Assembly: GCA_016271365.2 (NCBI GenBank)
Contig: CM057453.1
Location: 502,113,001 to 502,177,000, forward strand
Source of the DNA: Neoceratodus forsteri
Lineage: Eukaryota > Chordata > Ceratodontiformes > Ceratodontidae
Direction of reading: 5' to 3'
Length of the DNA stretch: 64,000 nt
The stretch's first letter is position 1. Each line of letters opens with the position of its first letter. The position numbers and the translations under genes were made by a program. Positions 10,988 to 22,496 of the stretch are shown piece by piece. The notes beneath the pieces were generated by a model, which worked only from the letters and a program-made list of their open reading frames with translations, did not search any database and was not told where the DNA came from.

Positions 10988-12574
10988 ATGTCTGAGAAAC
11001 CCAAAAGAAAAACCAGGCCCACTGGGTTTCAACACTGTGATGTTTGTGGGGAAGTCTTTGCCAAGGCTGACCCACACACTACATGTGTTTATTGTCTGGG
11101 GTTTGACCACCTCCAGTCAGGCTGCTAGGTATGTAAGAATTTCCCTGCAGCCACCCTGGAAAAAAGATTGGGCAGGCTCAGGGAACGAGAGGCCAAAAAG
11201 TCCGCTGACCCGGATGGCCAGCCCTGTTCGGTGCCAACCGAACCAGAGGGAGTGCCCTCTGACCATGGCCAGACTTCCTCGGCCAAAAGAAAAGCTGGTT
11301 CTGAGGAACCAATTCCAGTAAAGAAAACAAGAAAATCAGCAGGTCTGGAGTCCAAAATTCCTTCTCCAACTGCTGCAGAGATAGCAAAAGCCATACAGAT
11401 TGTCCAGTCACTGTCTCAGGGTCCGTCCGAACCACCACTATCTGGTAAAAGGTCGGTTCGTCCGGTCCCAGTGGTTCAGGATTATGATATTGAGGAATTT
11501 TATGAACCAGAGGAGGGGGAGGAGGATTATGAACAGTATGAATGTGGCTGGGAAGGTCTGGGTGTGCCCATTGAACCGGACATCTCCCCAGACAGACCTT
11601 TAGAATCTCCCCCTATGCTGTCTGAGTCCCCATCTCATTTTATATTTTATAAAAAAGTTGCTGAAACCCTCCAACTTCCTTTAGAAGAGGCTGTGGATGA
11701 GCAAGAAGAGCCTGATTTTGTAGAAATGATGGATATTCCAGAGTCTAGGAGATTGTCTATCCCTTTACATAAGTCTTTAGGAAACAAACAATTAAAATTT
11801 TAAAAGCTCCTAATTCTGTGCCTCCTGTAGATAAAAAGATGGACAGAAGGTATACATTGTCAGGCCCCGATACAGAATTCCTTTCTCAGCAATGCAGTCA
11901 TGTAGGGGTAGTTTAAGCTAATATTCCCTTGGCTTCACATCCTCCTGACAAGGATTCCAGGAAGATTGATGCCATGGCAAAAAAACAGTATATGGCAGCC
12001 TCTCTGGGACTCAGGCAAGCAAATTATATGGCTTATGTAGCTAGGTATCAGAAATCTAGATGGGATACTGTTATGCAATTGGCCAAGCAGGCCCATGGCC
12101 AGCTGGCTAGTGAACTAGAACAGGTGGCTGCTGATGGCATTGAAGCCTCTAAGGTTCAGTTTCATGCTGCTGTGGATGTTAATGATGTTTCCTCTAGGGT
12201 CGCGGCCACATCTGTAGCTTTTCAGTAGGTTGGCCTGGCTCAGGTGTACTAGTTTGTCACAGGATACCCAGACTAAGGCTATGGATTTTCCTGTGGTGGG
12301 AAATTCTCTGTTTGGAGAGCAGACAGAGAATTACATGAAGAAGATGGATGAATATAGGACTACTTACAAGAGTGCCCAGGCTAAGGAGCGGCAAGTCACT
12401 CCTCAAAGGCATGCCCCCAGGGGTAGGGGTAGGCCTTTTCACAGGCCTTTCTACCAGACTCAGGCCTCCTCTGCCTATGCTCAGAGGGGCTTCTTCAGAG
12501 GCAGGGGCAGACGAGGGGTGGGCAGACCTGCTCCCACCCCCCAGCCTAAAGCTCCTATGAAACAGGCACCTTGA
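10988..12574 (+). pseudogene. DIRS 1 gag-like protein, interrupted
   Basis: The presumed nucleocapsid protein of the element. I chose ATG 10988 because the frame then reads a cysteine/histidine cluster (CDVCGEVFAK, DPHTTCVYCLGFDHLQSGC). The same pattern occurs at the start of the second DIRS gag (CACGKQIPF… CMWCLGPDHDTKACTFC). A TAG at codon 47 (11126-11128) breaks it, and the frame continues to 11803 through an acidic region (EEFYEPEEGEEDYEQYECGW). After another shift come an alpha-helical stretch (11929-12228) and an Arg/Gly-rich C-terminus (12230-12574, for example GRGRPFHRPFYQTQ). The order N-terminal zinc cluster, acidic middle, basic tail fits an RNA-binding gag. It is nonfunctional as read. 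Confidence 0.8.
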
Positions 12575-12579
12575 TGGGG

Positions 12580-14345
12580 TGCCCAGGGCCGATTCTCCTG
12601 TACCAGTGGGGGCAGGCTGGCTTACCTCAGTCAGAATTGGGCTTCTTTAACCTCAGACAAGTGGGTTCTGAAGTAGTAAGCCAGGGTCTGGTTCTCAGCT
12701 TCAAAAGTTTCCCAAGTTGAGAAGCAGACTTTTCTACCTGCAAGTGCTTCAGAGACCCTCGCTCTGAAACAGAGGTCTCATCCTGTTAGCTCTCAGAGCA
12801 GTAGAAAGGTTCCTCCCTGCATCAGGGCAGGGGTCTGTATTCCAGATACTTCCTTACCCCAAAAGACAGGAGAATGGCGGCCCATTTTAGATCTCAGATA
12901 TCTGAACAAGCATCTTCTGAAACCAAAGTTCAAAATGGTAACTCTGGCAATGATTTTACCTTCCCTAAGGCCAGGGACTGGCTAGCCTCCCTGGACCCTC
13001 AAGGATGCCTATTTCCATGTCCTAATCAGAAGATCCCATCGAAAGTACCTCAGATTCGAACTGCCCTCAGGTCATTACCAGTTCAGAGCAATGCCCTTCA
13101 GCCTTACCTCTGCTCCAAGGGTATTCACAAAGTGTCTAGCAGTGGCAGTGGCCCACTTAAGGAGGCAGAGGATTGCTGTTTTTCCCTATCTAGATGACTG
13201 GCTCATTGTAGGCCAGTCCCCAGAACAGGTAAAATCTCACCTGCAGGTCACCCAGCTTCTCACCTCCCTGGATTTTCTGCTAAACCTACAAAGTCGGTTC
13301 TGGAACCAGTCCAGGTACTCACCTTTATAGGGGCAGAATTGGACACAAAGCTAGCCAGAGCCTTTCTTCCCCAGAAAGGGTAAGGAATTTAGTGGCTCTG
13401 GCCTCTTCCTTCACTCTGCAGGTCTCTCGACCAGCAAGACACTTTCTGCAGCTCCTGGGCACATGGCTGCATCCACAGCTGTTGTGCAGGGAGCCAGATT
13501 TCAGATGAGAGACATTCAGTTTCACTTGAGAACCTTTTGGTCTCAGAGAAGAGACCCCCTTTCCAAGTTGGTCCCAGTGACTCGAACCTTGAGCCTAGCT
13601 CTCCAGTGGTGGCAGGATCAGAGCAATTTAAGAGCAGGGTTCCCCTTCATTTCCCCTTCTCACGACTTGACTCTCACTACAGATGCTTCCCTTCTGGGTT
13701 GGGGAGCCCACATTTTTCTGCATCTGTCCACGACAAGGTGATACAAGTCAGAACAGACAACACCACAACAATGTGGTACATCAACAAACAGGGGGGCACT
13801 CGGTCTTCGGCCTTGTGCACCAAGGCAATGAAGTTGTGGTCTCTGGCCTATTCCCTGAACACTTCCCTCATAGCAGTTCATCTTCCAGGGAAAGACAATG
13901 TCCTAGCGGATGCCCTCAGCAGGATTTCCCAGGGCCATCACGAATGGTCCCTGGATCCTCAAGTGCTGGGGATAGTTTTTGCCAGGTGGGGCATCCCTCA
14001 GATAGATCTTTTGCAGCCCCAGACAATCACAGACTTCCTCTGTTCTGTTGCAGGCCTCCAGTGCTGGGCTCAGTTCCCCTGGATGCCCTTCTTCTGGATT
14101 GGGAGGGGAAGTTCCTCTATGCTTTCCCCCCCTTTCCTCTCCTATTCAAAGTACTAGTCAAAATCAGATCTCAGCCTTGCAGGGTGATTTTGATTGCCCC
14201 GGATTGGGCCAGGCAGCCCTGGTACCCACTCCTTCTGTCTCTGACAGTCCATCTTCCCCTGTGCCTCCCCAGGAATCACAATCTGTTGACTTGTGCCCAG
14301 GGAAGGGTTTGTTATCCGGACCTCAAATCCCTCAACCTCAAGGCC
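12580..14345 (+). pseudogene. DIRS 1 reverse transcriptase/RNase H, frameshifted
   Basis: Remains of the polymerase that makes DIRS cDNA. The RT palm is seen in pieces: a block around 12990-13060 with KDAYFHVLIRRSHRKYLRF-type sequence, then AMPFSLTSAPRVFTKCLAV at 13088-13145, and the catalytic FPYLDDWLIVG at 13177-13209. RNase H follows with LTTDASLLGWGAH (13670-13710), TDNTTTMWYINKQGG (13755-13800) and the PGKDNVLADALSR block (13887-13925). YLDDWL in place of YxDD plus hydrophobics is characteristic of DIRS/Ngaro polymerases. At least five frame changes and stops prevent a full product. The C-terminal part to about 14345 includes the VILIAPDWARQPWYP block typical of these elements. Confidence 0.88.
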
Positions 14346-15376
14346 TGGCTCTTGAGGAGTTAGAGTTTGCTGATTTACACCTCTCTCAGGGTGTTCTTGA
14401 GATCCTAAGGGCTTCCAGAAGCCTTCCACTAGGGCTACTTATAGTTCTAAATGGAAAAGGTTTTCCATTTGGTGTGCTGGGAAAAATATTTCCCAGAATC
14501 TGCTGAATTGCCCATTTTGTTAGATTACATGGTACATCTTAATTCCTTGGGTCTCAGACCAGCTGCCCTGAGAGTTCATTTGGCAGCTGTGTCTGCTTTG
14601 TATCAGCAGGAAGTCATCCCTCTTTCCTCTCATCCTGTGTTTTCCAAGTTTTTAAGGGATTACTCCATACTAATCCTCCCTTTAGGGAACCGCCCCTGCT
14701 TGGGACCTTAATGTTTGCATTGCCCAGTTAATGCAACCCCTTTGAACCTCTATCTTCTGCAGAGCTCAAGTACCTAACTTGGAAAACTGTTTTCTAGTGG
14801 CTATCACTTCTGCCAGATGCATAAGGAATTGCAAGCCTTGTCAGTGGAGACTGACTTTATTCTTTCCACAGGGATAAGGTAGTCCTTAGGACTAATAGGA
14901 AGTTTTGCCTAAGGTGGTTTCAGATTTCCATCTTAATCAATCTATCTCCTTCCAGTATTTTCACTGATCACTCCTCTTGGTGAGAGGAGGTTGCACAACC
15001 TGGATGTTAAGAGAGCTCTTAGTTATTATATAGAGTACCAAAGGTCACAGGTTCGAATCCCTCCAACTTTTCCTTACCTATGGTGAAGTTGGGAAAGGCA
15101 AACCTGCCACTAAGAGATCAATAGCCAGGTGGATTGTCTCTTGTATCCAATTTTGTTATCAGAAAGTGGGCAGAGACCCCCGGTTTGAGGGCTCATTCTA
15201 CCAGGGGTACAGCTGCGTCTCTAGCTGCTGCCAGAGATATCCCTTTATTAGAGATTTGCCAGGCTGCTACTTGGAAAACGGTACACACTTTTACCAAGCA
15301 TTACTCCCTGGATGTCCAGGCCAGGAGAGATGCTCGGTTTGGCACAGCTGTTCTTCAGAGCCTATTCCCTAAGTAG
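14346..15376 (+). pseudogene. DIRS 1 tyrosine recombinase, frameshifted
   Basis: The enzyme that integrates the circular DIRS DNA. The core-binding domain is seen at 14451-14640 (WEKYFPESAELPILLDYMV, then LRPAALRVHLAAVSALYQQ). The first catalytic arginine region near 14800 is broken by frame changes (SARCIRNC-like). The C-terminal catalytic part is intact in one frame at 15134-15376: LRAHSTRGTAASLAA supplies the H-x-x-R pair and AATWKTVHTFTKHYSLDV supplies the W/H and the nucleophilic tyrosine. The stop lies just before the ICR. DNA between 14710 and 15130 holds several stops, so the protein is dead. Confidence 0.88.
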
Positions 15377-15417
15377 GTTCTGCCCCTCCTCCATGGATGT
15401 ACTGCTGTGTATTCTGC

Positions 15418-15530
15418 TAATGTCTATAATATAGCAAGACTTCATGTTGTTTGAAGAAAAAATTACTCACCTTAGTAATGTTGTTTCTTCTAATGGAGTC
15501 TTGCTATATTATAGACCTCCCCCCCAACCT
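15418..15530 (+). repeat. DIRS 1 internal complementary region (ICR)
   Basis: The first part (15424-15455) is the reverse complement of the left end (10436-10470). The second part (15456-15530) is the reverse complement of the right end (15940-16006). In DIRS-1-type replication this segment templates closure of single-stranded linear cDNA ends into a circle. It is fully visible here. Confidence 0.92.
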
Positions 15531-15819
15531 GCCCCTCTCAGAACCTCTACTTGGTGGGGTGCGGGCAACTTAGTGTGGGCACTACTTATGTCCTGTTAGC
15601 ATTTTGTCCCCTTTGGGACTTTGGGGGTGTAGTGTATGTGTGTGTGTGTGTTTTATTATACTTATGTTCCATTTTCATATTATTAGAATGGTGTTAGTAT
15701 TTCTGGTCCCCTGACTTGAGTCTTGGGTGTTGGGACCATCAATGGTTGTTATTATTTAGGTAGCCATTTGGCTAGTGTAGGTTACAGCTTCCACACAGAC
15801 CTTAGTGAGTTTGGCTCGT
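15531..15819. other. DIRS 1 segment between ICR and right terminus
   Basis: Contains a C-run (15520-15528) at its edge and a short (TG)n run at about 15638-15652. No coding signal. Confidence 0.6.
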
Positions 15820-16006
15820 AAAGATCTGACAGTTCAAGTTAGAAATGACACAGATAGAGCTGCTCTCATGCCAAAATTCTATTTTGGAATGGTTTTAACC
15901 ATTTCACTCCGGGGCAGTTCTAGAGCTGGATCAAACTGCTAAGGTCTATAATATAGCAAGACTCCATTAGCAGAAACAACATTACTAAGGTGAGTAATTT
16001 TTTCTT
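15820..16006 (-). repeat. DIRS 1 right inverted terminal repeat
   Basis: Reverse complement of the left repeat over 15826-15960. It has a unique extension to 16006 that is represented only in the ICR. Unequal terminal extensions of this kind are normal for DIRS elements. Confidence 0.92.
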
Positions 16007-17090
16007 GTTGATCATGTGATTGCTGCCTGTTGCAGCCTAAATAAGTGATGCCAATGAAAGAATCTGGAAAACCCCATCAAAGTAAATGTAGGATCAGCAG
16101 TGATAAGTCTGCCCAGCAACTGATCAGAAACACTGCAAGGCAGCTGGCAGACATGGATGCCGAGATACAGCAGAGGGCTCAGGTAAGGGCATGGTTGGTG
16201 TAAAAGGAAGCCCAGAACACGCAGCAGGCTTCTAGGGAGAATGCCCTGAGAGGGCCTATGTGGTTAGTGTGGGGAAGATGAGAAGACTTCTCTTGTGTGT
16301 CCCATGCTGCACCTTGTCCTTGCCTGTGAAGATTGCTGTAGATGGTGTACCCAAGTTGCAGGAAGGTGTCATGGAGGAGTGAGTGAACTTGGTGCAAGAG
16401 TCCAGAGCCAGCAATGACCCTTGCCTGGCATGGAAGTGATTAACACTGTTATCACTTCCATTAGGAAGGAGTTTGCCAGCATCAAATTTGTTTAAGCTTA
16501 CCACTACCAATCTGGTCAGCTCAAGGGAGACAAAGAAGTGATTTCTGTTCTAGTGTGTTCCTGTACCAGCATTTTCTGTTGTTCTAGGGGTCTGGCGTGT
16601 TCCAGTTACAGTATAGTCCTGTTTGTTCCGGTGATCCTGATCACTGCCTTCCACTGGAAGCAGCACCTTTAGTTCCCCATCTGTATGTGAAGGTTAGGTG
16701 TAAGAGAGCAAGCCTTGTGCTTGCTTGGTCAGTTTTCTTTCTTCCTGCAGGTGAAGATCCTGTGCAAGTTGTTCTGGGAGAAGAAAAGAAGGTGATTCCG
16801 GGTACTGTACCAGCAGTTTTTACTAGGGAGAAGGTGGCAGCTGTCCCTGTGATCAGGTGGAGAGTAATATGGCAAATGGCTGTCATCAGAATTTATGACT
16901 TTGTACCTGCTCTTTTGTAGCAGGAACTCTTTTTTTCTATCAAGAAGACATTTATAGTCACTTGACATTATAAAACAAAAAGTTAAAAGATGGTAGTCAA
17001 ATGGAGCCGCAAGCACATATCTAGACACCTTAATAAATTATACGGGTGATCTGATTAGGGATGGTAAAGATATGGTGAAGGTTATCAGGC
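16007..17090. other. Unassigned DNA before CR1-like LINE
   Basis: No protein family recognised. Short frames such as 16597-16920 have no known motif. A 9-bp inverted pair, GAAGTGATT/AATCACTTC-like, occurs around 16433-16475 (GAAGTGATTAACACTGTTATCACTTC). Part of this may be the decayed 5' side of the LINE that is recognisable from 17100. Confidence 0.35.
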
Positions 17091-17458
17091 CCAGTTCTGG
17101 ATGTGACAGAAAGAGATGTCACCTTTTACCTTAACTGAACATCAGGTTATGATTAGATTCCAAAACATAAATCCATACAAGGCACCAGGCCCTGATGGTG
17201 TTCACCCTAGATTGATCAAGGAGCTGGCAGTAGATCTGGCAGGGCCATTAACAGTTCTATTCTAAACATCACTAAATTGTGGTTGTGTAGTAAAAAAAAC
17301 TGGTGGAAAGCTCTGGTGTCACCTATATACAGTATAACAAGCATTTGCCAATGACGAATGTTCACCATTTGCACTGGTGTCATGGGGGTGTGGTGCTGAT
17401 ACTAGTGAAAGTGACATTGGAAATTGCTTCAGTGAAGGAATTATTTTATTAACATTTA

Positions 17459-18200
17459 CGAATACAAAGTAGATGTGATGAAGATGGGTGGTTTAACTTT
17501 CTTGTTTCTTAATATTTGTGGCCCAAATTTTCAACATACCCTTCTTATGACCCCACCTCATGAACAAGTGTAGAGAAAATGTTCAACTCCTGGCCGAAAG
17601 GTGATTTCATGCAGTGACTACAAAATCCCCTTTCAGGATGCAAAAACATATTTTGGCCAGGATCTGAAAAATGACAGCTGTCACGTTCATGAGGTGCTGT
17701 GAAGAAATAGCTATGTTGAAATTTTGGGGTCAAAATATTGAAAATGACCAAAGTTACAAGTCTGCATTCGTAAATTTCAATGTAGGCTCATAACTTTGTT
17801 GTTTGTTAATATTTTTGCCCCCAATTTTCAACATAGCCTTCCTATGACCCCACTTCTTGAACAAGTGCAGAGAACATTTTCAACTCCTGGCCGAAAGGTG
17901 ATTTTGCGCAGCAACTGCGAAATCACCTTTTTTGGATGCAAAAACACATTTTGGCCAGAATCTGAAAAATGACAGCTGTCACATTCATAAGGTGCTGAGA
18001 AGAAATAGTTATGTTGAAATTTTTGGGTCAAAATATTGAAAATTACCAAAGTTACAAGCCTGCATTCGTAAATTTCAATGTAGGCTCATAACTTTATTTA
18101 ATATTTTTACACCAAATTTTCAACATAGCCTTCTTATGACCCCACCTCTTGAACAAAGGTGGAGAAAATGTTCAACTCCTGCCTGAAAGGTGATATCCCT
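17459..18200 (+). repeat. Tandem repeat block, ~295-bp monomer, ~2.5 copies
   Basis: The phrase CAAATTTTCAACATA recurs at about 17524, 17822 and 18114, giving periods near 298 and 292. CTCCTGGCCGAAAGGTGATT and AAATGACAGCTGTCA recur in phase. Monomer length and phrases match the 298-bp units inside the composite elements at 36.4-37.8 kb and 60.5-61.9 kb, so this is a detached piece of the same family sitting inside a CR1 LINE. Confidence 0.9.
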
Positions 18201-18990
18201 CACTCTCGCTATCTCTTCAGAGCACAAGGCAGTGCAGGCTCGTGGCAGTCCCACATGGGATATCAAAGGCAACTTGGCTGGCAAGCAACATAATTTAATA
18301 CCATTTAGATACTTAGCAAAACTGTGTTAAGTGTTCCTGCTCTGTACTGTGGAAAATCTTTTCTCAAACTTGTGATAAATTTTGCAGTTTAACTTGGGCT
18401 ACAACTTTGCAAACTGCCTTGCTATGTCTGCTTCACAGTCTGCTCAGCTCATGTGGGGCTTTAGTGGGATGATTACTCTTATAAATTGTGCACCAGAATC
18501 TTGTATTTTGTTAGTACAAGATCCCTGATGTTCCTTATGTGGACTGCTTTACATGATAGTTTCAGCTGTGAACAGTAGCTTCTACTACTGCAGTAAAAAT
18601 AATGAAATTAGTGATGATTAAGAACATGTAATAAAGAGTCCAAGAAGAGAACTGAGACTGACAAATTAATAAGTGTTTACAGTGTCTGAGCATGAGCAGA
18701 ACTAAGCAGGCAGCAAGCCAGACATTCCACACATTCCAGGCTGACTTTGACAGATCAGTTTGGCTTGCTGGGCAGCACAGATCAAAGAGAAAAGCTGATT
18801 ATTGCTTGGATAGGCTATTCTTTTTAAAGTTCGTGCCATCTCCACCCACCAAGCTAAAACTCTGTCATAGTAAACCTGGTTGATGATTGGAGTGACACTG
18901 AATTGGTCCTAAAACACTGCTCTGCATTGGATGAACAGTGTCACACCCATTAAAAAGCAGTACTACTAATATGTTTGCTTTGCACTTGTG
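18201..18990. other. Unassigned DNA within the CR1-like LINE gap
   Basis: No known protein or repeat recognised. It separates the tandem block from the resumed RT frame at about 19000. Confidence 0.35.
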
Positions 18991-20264
18991 CACATGGCAA
19001 ACAAAAAAAGGGAGGCAAGAAAATACCTGGTAGCTACAGACCCATAAGCTTAATGTCAAACCGTTGCAAAATCTTAGAGGGCTTTATTAAAGAATATTTA
19101 GAAGATTTTATAAGAACAACAGGCCAGGTTGATGTAAATCAGCACATCTTTGTTTCTGACAGCTCCTGTCAGACAAAACTATTACAGTTTTTTGAAAATG
19201 TTAGCCAGTCCCTCGATGGGGGCAACCCAGTGGATGTCATATTCCTCAATTACAGCAGGGCATTAAACACTGTCCCACACTGGGAATTGACTGGGAAATT
19301 AATAGAAATAGGCTTGAATACTAATGTGGTGGCATGGATAAAATCATGGCCATATGGAAGGAAACAGCAGGTCGGAATTAGGGGCGCTATATCAGGTTGG
19401 GCTGCTGTGACATGTGGGGTCCCACAGAGGTCCGTTTTGGGGCCCATACGGTTCAATATATTTGTAGCTTCTATGCCTGTGATAATGGTGTCTGGATTGC
19501 CAAATATGTGGATGAAACAAAGGTTAGCACTACTGTAAATAACCAAGTAGACATAGACTATCAACCACACTAAGAAAGCTGGATGTATGGGCTGAAACAC
19601 ACAAATTAGGTTTCAATGTTCAGAAGTGTGCGGTTATGCACCTTGGTAGAAACAATCCATGTGCTGATTACATGATCAACGGAATAAAACTCAAAGTGAC
19701 AACAGAAGAGAGGGATCTAAGCGTTATAATTTTTATTAATTTTAAGGCACATGCAACACTACATTGTATTCGTAGACAAATCTGTAGTAGGGGAGGCAAG
19801 TTCTCGTTCCCCCTGTTTAACTCCCTGATATGGCCACAGATGGAATATTGCTCCCAGTTTTGGTCTCCTAGCACCAAGGTTGAGATCAGAGCTTTGGAAG
19901 GGGTCCAGAGAAGGGCCACTAAAGATGATATCTGGCCTTGAAAACATGAATTATGAAGATAGGCTGGCCAGCTTAGATTTACACAAACTCAAATATAGGA
20001 GACTCAGGGGTAACCTGTGCCTACTTTTCAAATCCTTTACTAACAATGATCTCTGGAACTACTTAGGTTTCAAACCCAGAGAACAGAATTATTTGACCAG
20101 GGCGCATGATTTACAACTAAAAGGTAGGAGAAATATAACAAAAAGGGGGGGGGGCAAACTGGTTTAGTCAGAGGGTTGTCAGCATATGGAACAGCCTCCC
20201 TTCAGTTGTCATTGGTAGTAGCACCATTACTGTCTTTAAGACTAGGTTAGGAATTCATTATTCT

Positions 20265-20610
20265 AGAACAAACAATCCAAAAGGAAGCTCTGCACTCTAA
20301 CCACAAATAACACCAGAGAATAATTCAAAAAAAGTGTAAGAAATTTAATTTTCAGCAGCAAGGTGTCTAGGACAAACAAACACCCTACTTCCCCAGCACT
20401 TCAGCACAACACAAGGCCTTCCTGGGGGGGGGCGGGTCTCAAAGGTAGTGAACAACACTTATTTTACAGTACATATTAACTGTCCCAATTACCATAATTA
20501 AACACAGCACCTGTGGAACAAATTACACCCATATTCTTGTTCAGAAATACATACTAAAAAACATTCATGGCTAACATGATTTTGCTCATTCTTAAACGAT
20601 ACATAAAAAA
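20265..20610 (-). repeat. Dispersed repeat R1, copy 1 (inverted relative to 34715-35050)
   Basis: The reverse complement of this segment matches 34715-35050 over its full length. Shared phrases include AAAAAACATTCATG / CATGAATGTTTTTT and CTCAAAGGTAGTGAA / TTCACTACCTTTGAG. No coding potential is shared. The GGGCCAAAGCGCTGGGGAAG segment in the other copy resembles LINE-tail-type sequence, but the family is unknown to me. Confidence 0.8.
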
Positions 20611-20679
20611 GCAGTTTTTTAAAACTGCAAACTCCAAAATCTGGCTTCATAGCAAGGTAAAGTAAAGGCCACTGTTTAC

Positions 20680-21045
20680 ATTCATACTAAAACTGCATTT
20701 ATGTAAATAACATAAATGCAGTTTCATAGCTTTTGAAAAATGTTAACATCAGCCTTTCACTTACAAAAAACAGCCTTGCCTTCTCCCTAAGATGTCTGCC
20801 AACTGTGTGATGAGTCATGATGACATTATCGGAGCCAGAGCCAGAGACCAATATACATTTCTATCGGCTAACTAGTTCTTCTTTCCCTCTTTGTTTTGAA
20901 TTGTTTTACCAGAATGATCAACACCATGTGTTAACATGTGGATTATTTTGATCAGTACACGTTAGGCTATGATTTTGTTCATTTTATTTACTTTAACTTG
21001 CTGAAAATGTTTTGCAATCTAGCTGACTTTCTCTTTGGCAAACTG
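20680..21045 (+). repeat. Dispersed repeat R2, copy 1 (inverted relative to 25095-25440)
   Basis: Matches the reverse complement of 25095-25440 along its length. Paired phrases include CTAACTAGTTCTT / AAGAACTAGTTAG, ATTATTTTGATCA / TGATCAAAATAAT and GACTTTCTCTTTG / CAAAGAGAAAGTC. Divergence is visible but moderate. A 14-bp perfect palindrome interrupts its left part at 20690-20724. Confidence 0.8.
20690..20724. repeat. Palindrome, perfect 14-bp arms
   Basis: AAACTGCATTTATG and CATAAATGCAGTTT flank a 7-base loop. The R2 copy at 25.4 kb lacks this perfect symmetry, so the palindrome is specific to this copy. Confidence 0.85.
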
Positions 21046-21103
21046 CAGAACAGTACAACACTTCAAATACCTGATGATCTAGTGATTATGTGATGCCCTG
21101 AAT

Positions 21104-21260
21104 TTTGTTTCTGTTAACCAGGAGAGACACACTATGCTGAAACCTTGTTTACAGATGTGACCTGGCAGCACAAGGAAGTTAAGTGATTTGCTCAGGGTCA
21201 CACAGCAAAGTACCGGTCTGGTCCAATTCCAAAGCTCATGCATTCTTGTTAATCCACAAA
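21104..21260 (-). mobile_element. MIR-like CORE-SINE fragment, copy 1
   Basis: Contains AAGTTAAGTGATTTGCTCAG followed by GGTCACACAG at about 21177-21206, the reverse complement of the MIR CORE phrase (CTGTGTGACC…). The tRNA-like end is decayed. The flanking TTAACCAGGAG phrase is shared with the copies at 26.17 kb and 62.53 kb. Confidence 0.7.
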
Positions 21261-22363
21261 AAAAGCTTCTCTTGTATTCTTTTTCCAAGTGAACCTCCTG
21301 CACCTAGCCTGGCTTCTGTTGAACACCCCACCATCCATACAGTGTCCTTAGCACTGCCTGGGGTTGCATACGAGCTTGCGGTCTCATGAAGAGAATTATC
21401 ACACCTCAGACTGTAATCGTATACCTCAGAGAGTTGTGCATACCTACACCAATACGGATCATCACTGGCACTGTTAAAAACACCTCCCAAATCACACTTA
21501 AGTCCACTTTGTCAATGTTTGACTTCTGCTCCCACAGTAAACACTGAGTGGATCACCTCCATTCTGCACAGTGAATGCAGTATGTACAGTTCCCCTGTTG
21601 TGTTTTTGTCCCGCCTCATTAACCAACAATTGGGTCTTCATGGAAGGCCAAGCAATAAGCCTCAGGACTCACCAGAAAAACTGCTGTTCATGCCCTCATA
21701 AGGGTTGTACTTACTATGGGTAACAATATTATTAGCAGGAGAGGCATACTAATGCCTTGAGCAAATCCACCAGACTTCCAGTGTCAGTCTACTCCTTTAC
21801 CTGTGATCTACAGAACCCCGCAGGACAGTTCCCTGCAAATCTTCTCCAATACTTTTTAGTGCCCTACTCCACAATGCGAGCTGGTTGGCTACCACCCTTC
21901 TAAATCTTGAATGATCTATACACAGCTCCCTCAACACTGTCCTAACAAACATCAACACCCCCCCACCTGAGGTTAATCTCCCTACACTGAATTCAAGTAA
22001 CACTTTAAGTGCAGCCCTGCCACTGAGTATTTGTCATCACAGGCTGCTCTCATTCACAGTCAGGTAGTGATCATGATGCTGGCAGCCCTACATTTCAGAT
22101 CTCACAATGATCTGCTAAACATCCCCCTTCCTGTCTTCCCCTAACCTGAATATAGCTGTACCCTGTTAGAATGGCCTCTTCAGTCCCTCTTTGGCATTCC
22201 TTCTTCTTTTCTGCTCCCCACACCAGAAACTAGTGAGCTCACTACCCTTCTGCATCATGGATGTGGTTAGTACAGTCGCCCGTGTCATTAATACATATTA
22301 ATAATAAACATGATCTTCTGGTAAGCCAGGCTGATAGCAACAGGGCACAAGGGGAAACATAGA
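21261..22363. other. Unassigned DNA
   Basis: No gene, SINE head or terminal repeat recognised. Short frames only. Confidence 0.35.
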
Positions 22364-22496
22364 CATTCCTACCCATATAAGATCTAATCCACCTATGATT
22401 AGGCACTATTAAATGACATGCATAATGATGTGCACACCCATCATTTAATAGTGCTTAATCAAAGATAGCCTAGATCTTTTAAGGATAGGAAAGCCT
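22364..22496. mobile_element. Palindromic MITE-like element
   Basis: The left arm contains GATCTAATCC, GATTAGGCACTATT and AAATGA (22381-22415). The right arm contains TCATTTAATAGTGCTTAATC and GATC (22441-22475). Pairing continues outward through ATTCCTACCC / GGATAGGAAA. Arms of about 60 bp, no coding capacity. Confidence 0.8.

Larger units (their letters stand above)
10436..16006 (+). mobile_element. DIRS-type retrotransposon 1 (tyrosine-recombinase element)
   Basis: This is a 5.6-kb element with the diagnostic DIRS layout: inverted terminal repeats, gag, RT/RNase H, tyrosine recombinase, and an internal complementary region (ICR) beside the right terminus. The limits were set from the ICR at 15418-15530. 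Read on the minus strand, the ICR joins the right end (…GAGTAATTTTTTCTT) directly to the left end (CAAACAACATGAAG…). That is the junction of a circular intermediate. The terminal repeats are about 97% alike by eye, so insertion is not very old, yet all genes carry stops or frameshifts. No target duplication is seen, as expected for recombinase-mediated integration. Confidence 0.95.
17091..20250 (+). pseudogene. CR1-like LINE, split and frameshifted
   Basis: The RT N-terminal block (A-PGPDGVHPRLIKELA type) is at about 17185-17240. The protein resumes only at about 19010 with IPGSYRPISLMSNRCKILEG. It continues through TKLLQFFENVSQSLDGGNPV and a motif-A relative with the catalytic Asp changed (VIFLNYSRALNTVPH, where families have DFxKAFDxVPH) to CGVPQRSVLGPIRFNIF (motif B region) near 19440. 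After a frame change: VMHLGRNNP (19632), the EYCSQFWSPSTKVEIRALEG block (about 19847-19906) and LENMNYEDRLASLDL (about 19940). This order is that of CR1-group polymerases. The gap of about 1.75 kb contains the ~295-bp tandem repeats. Loss of motif A aspartate and of a clear YADD means the enzyme is dead. Confidence 0.85.

Noticed and set aside
17459..18200. CRISPR-like array
   Set aside because: The periodicity is ~295 bp of full-length tandem repeat with no short repeat/spacer alternation, and the context is vertebrate.
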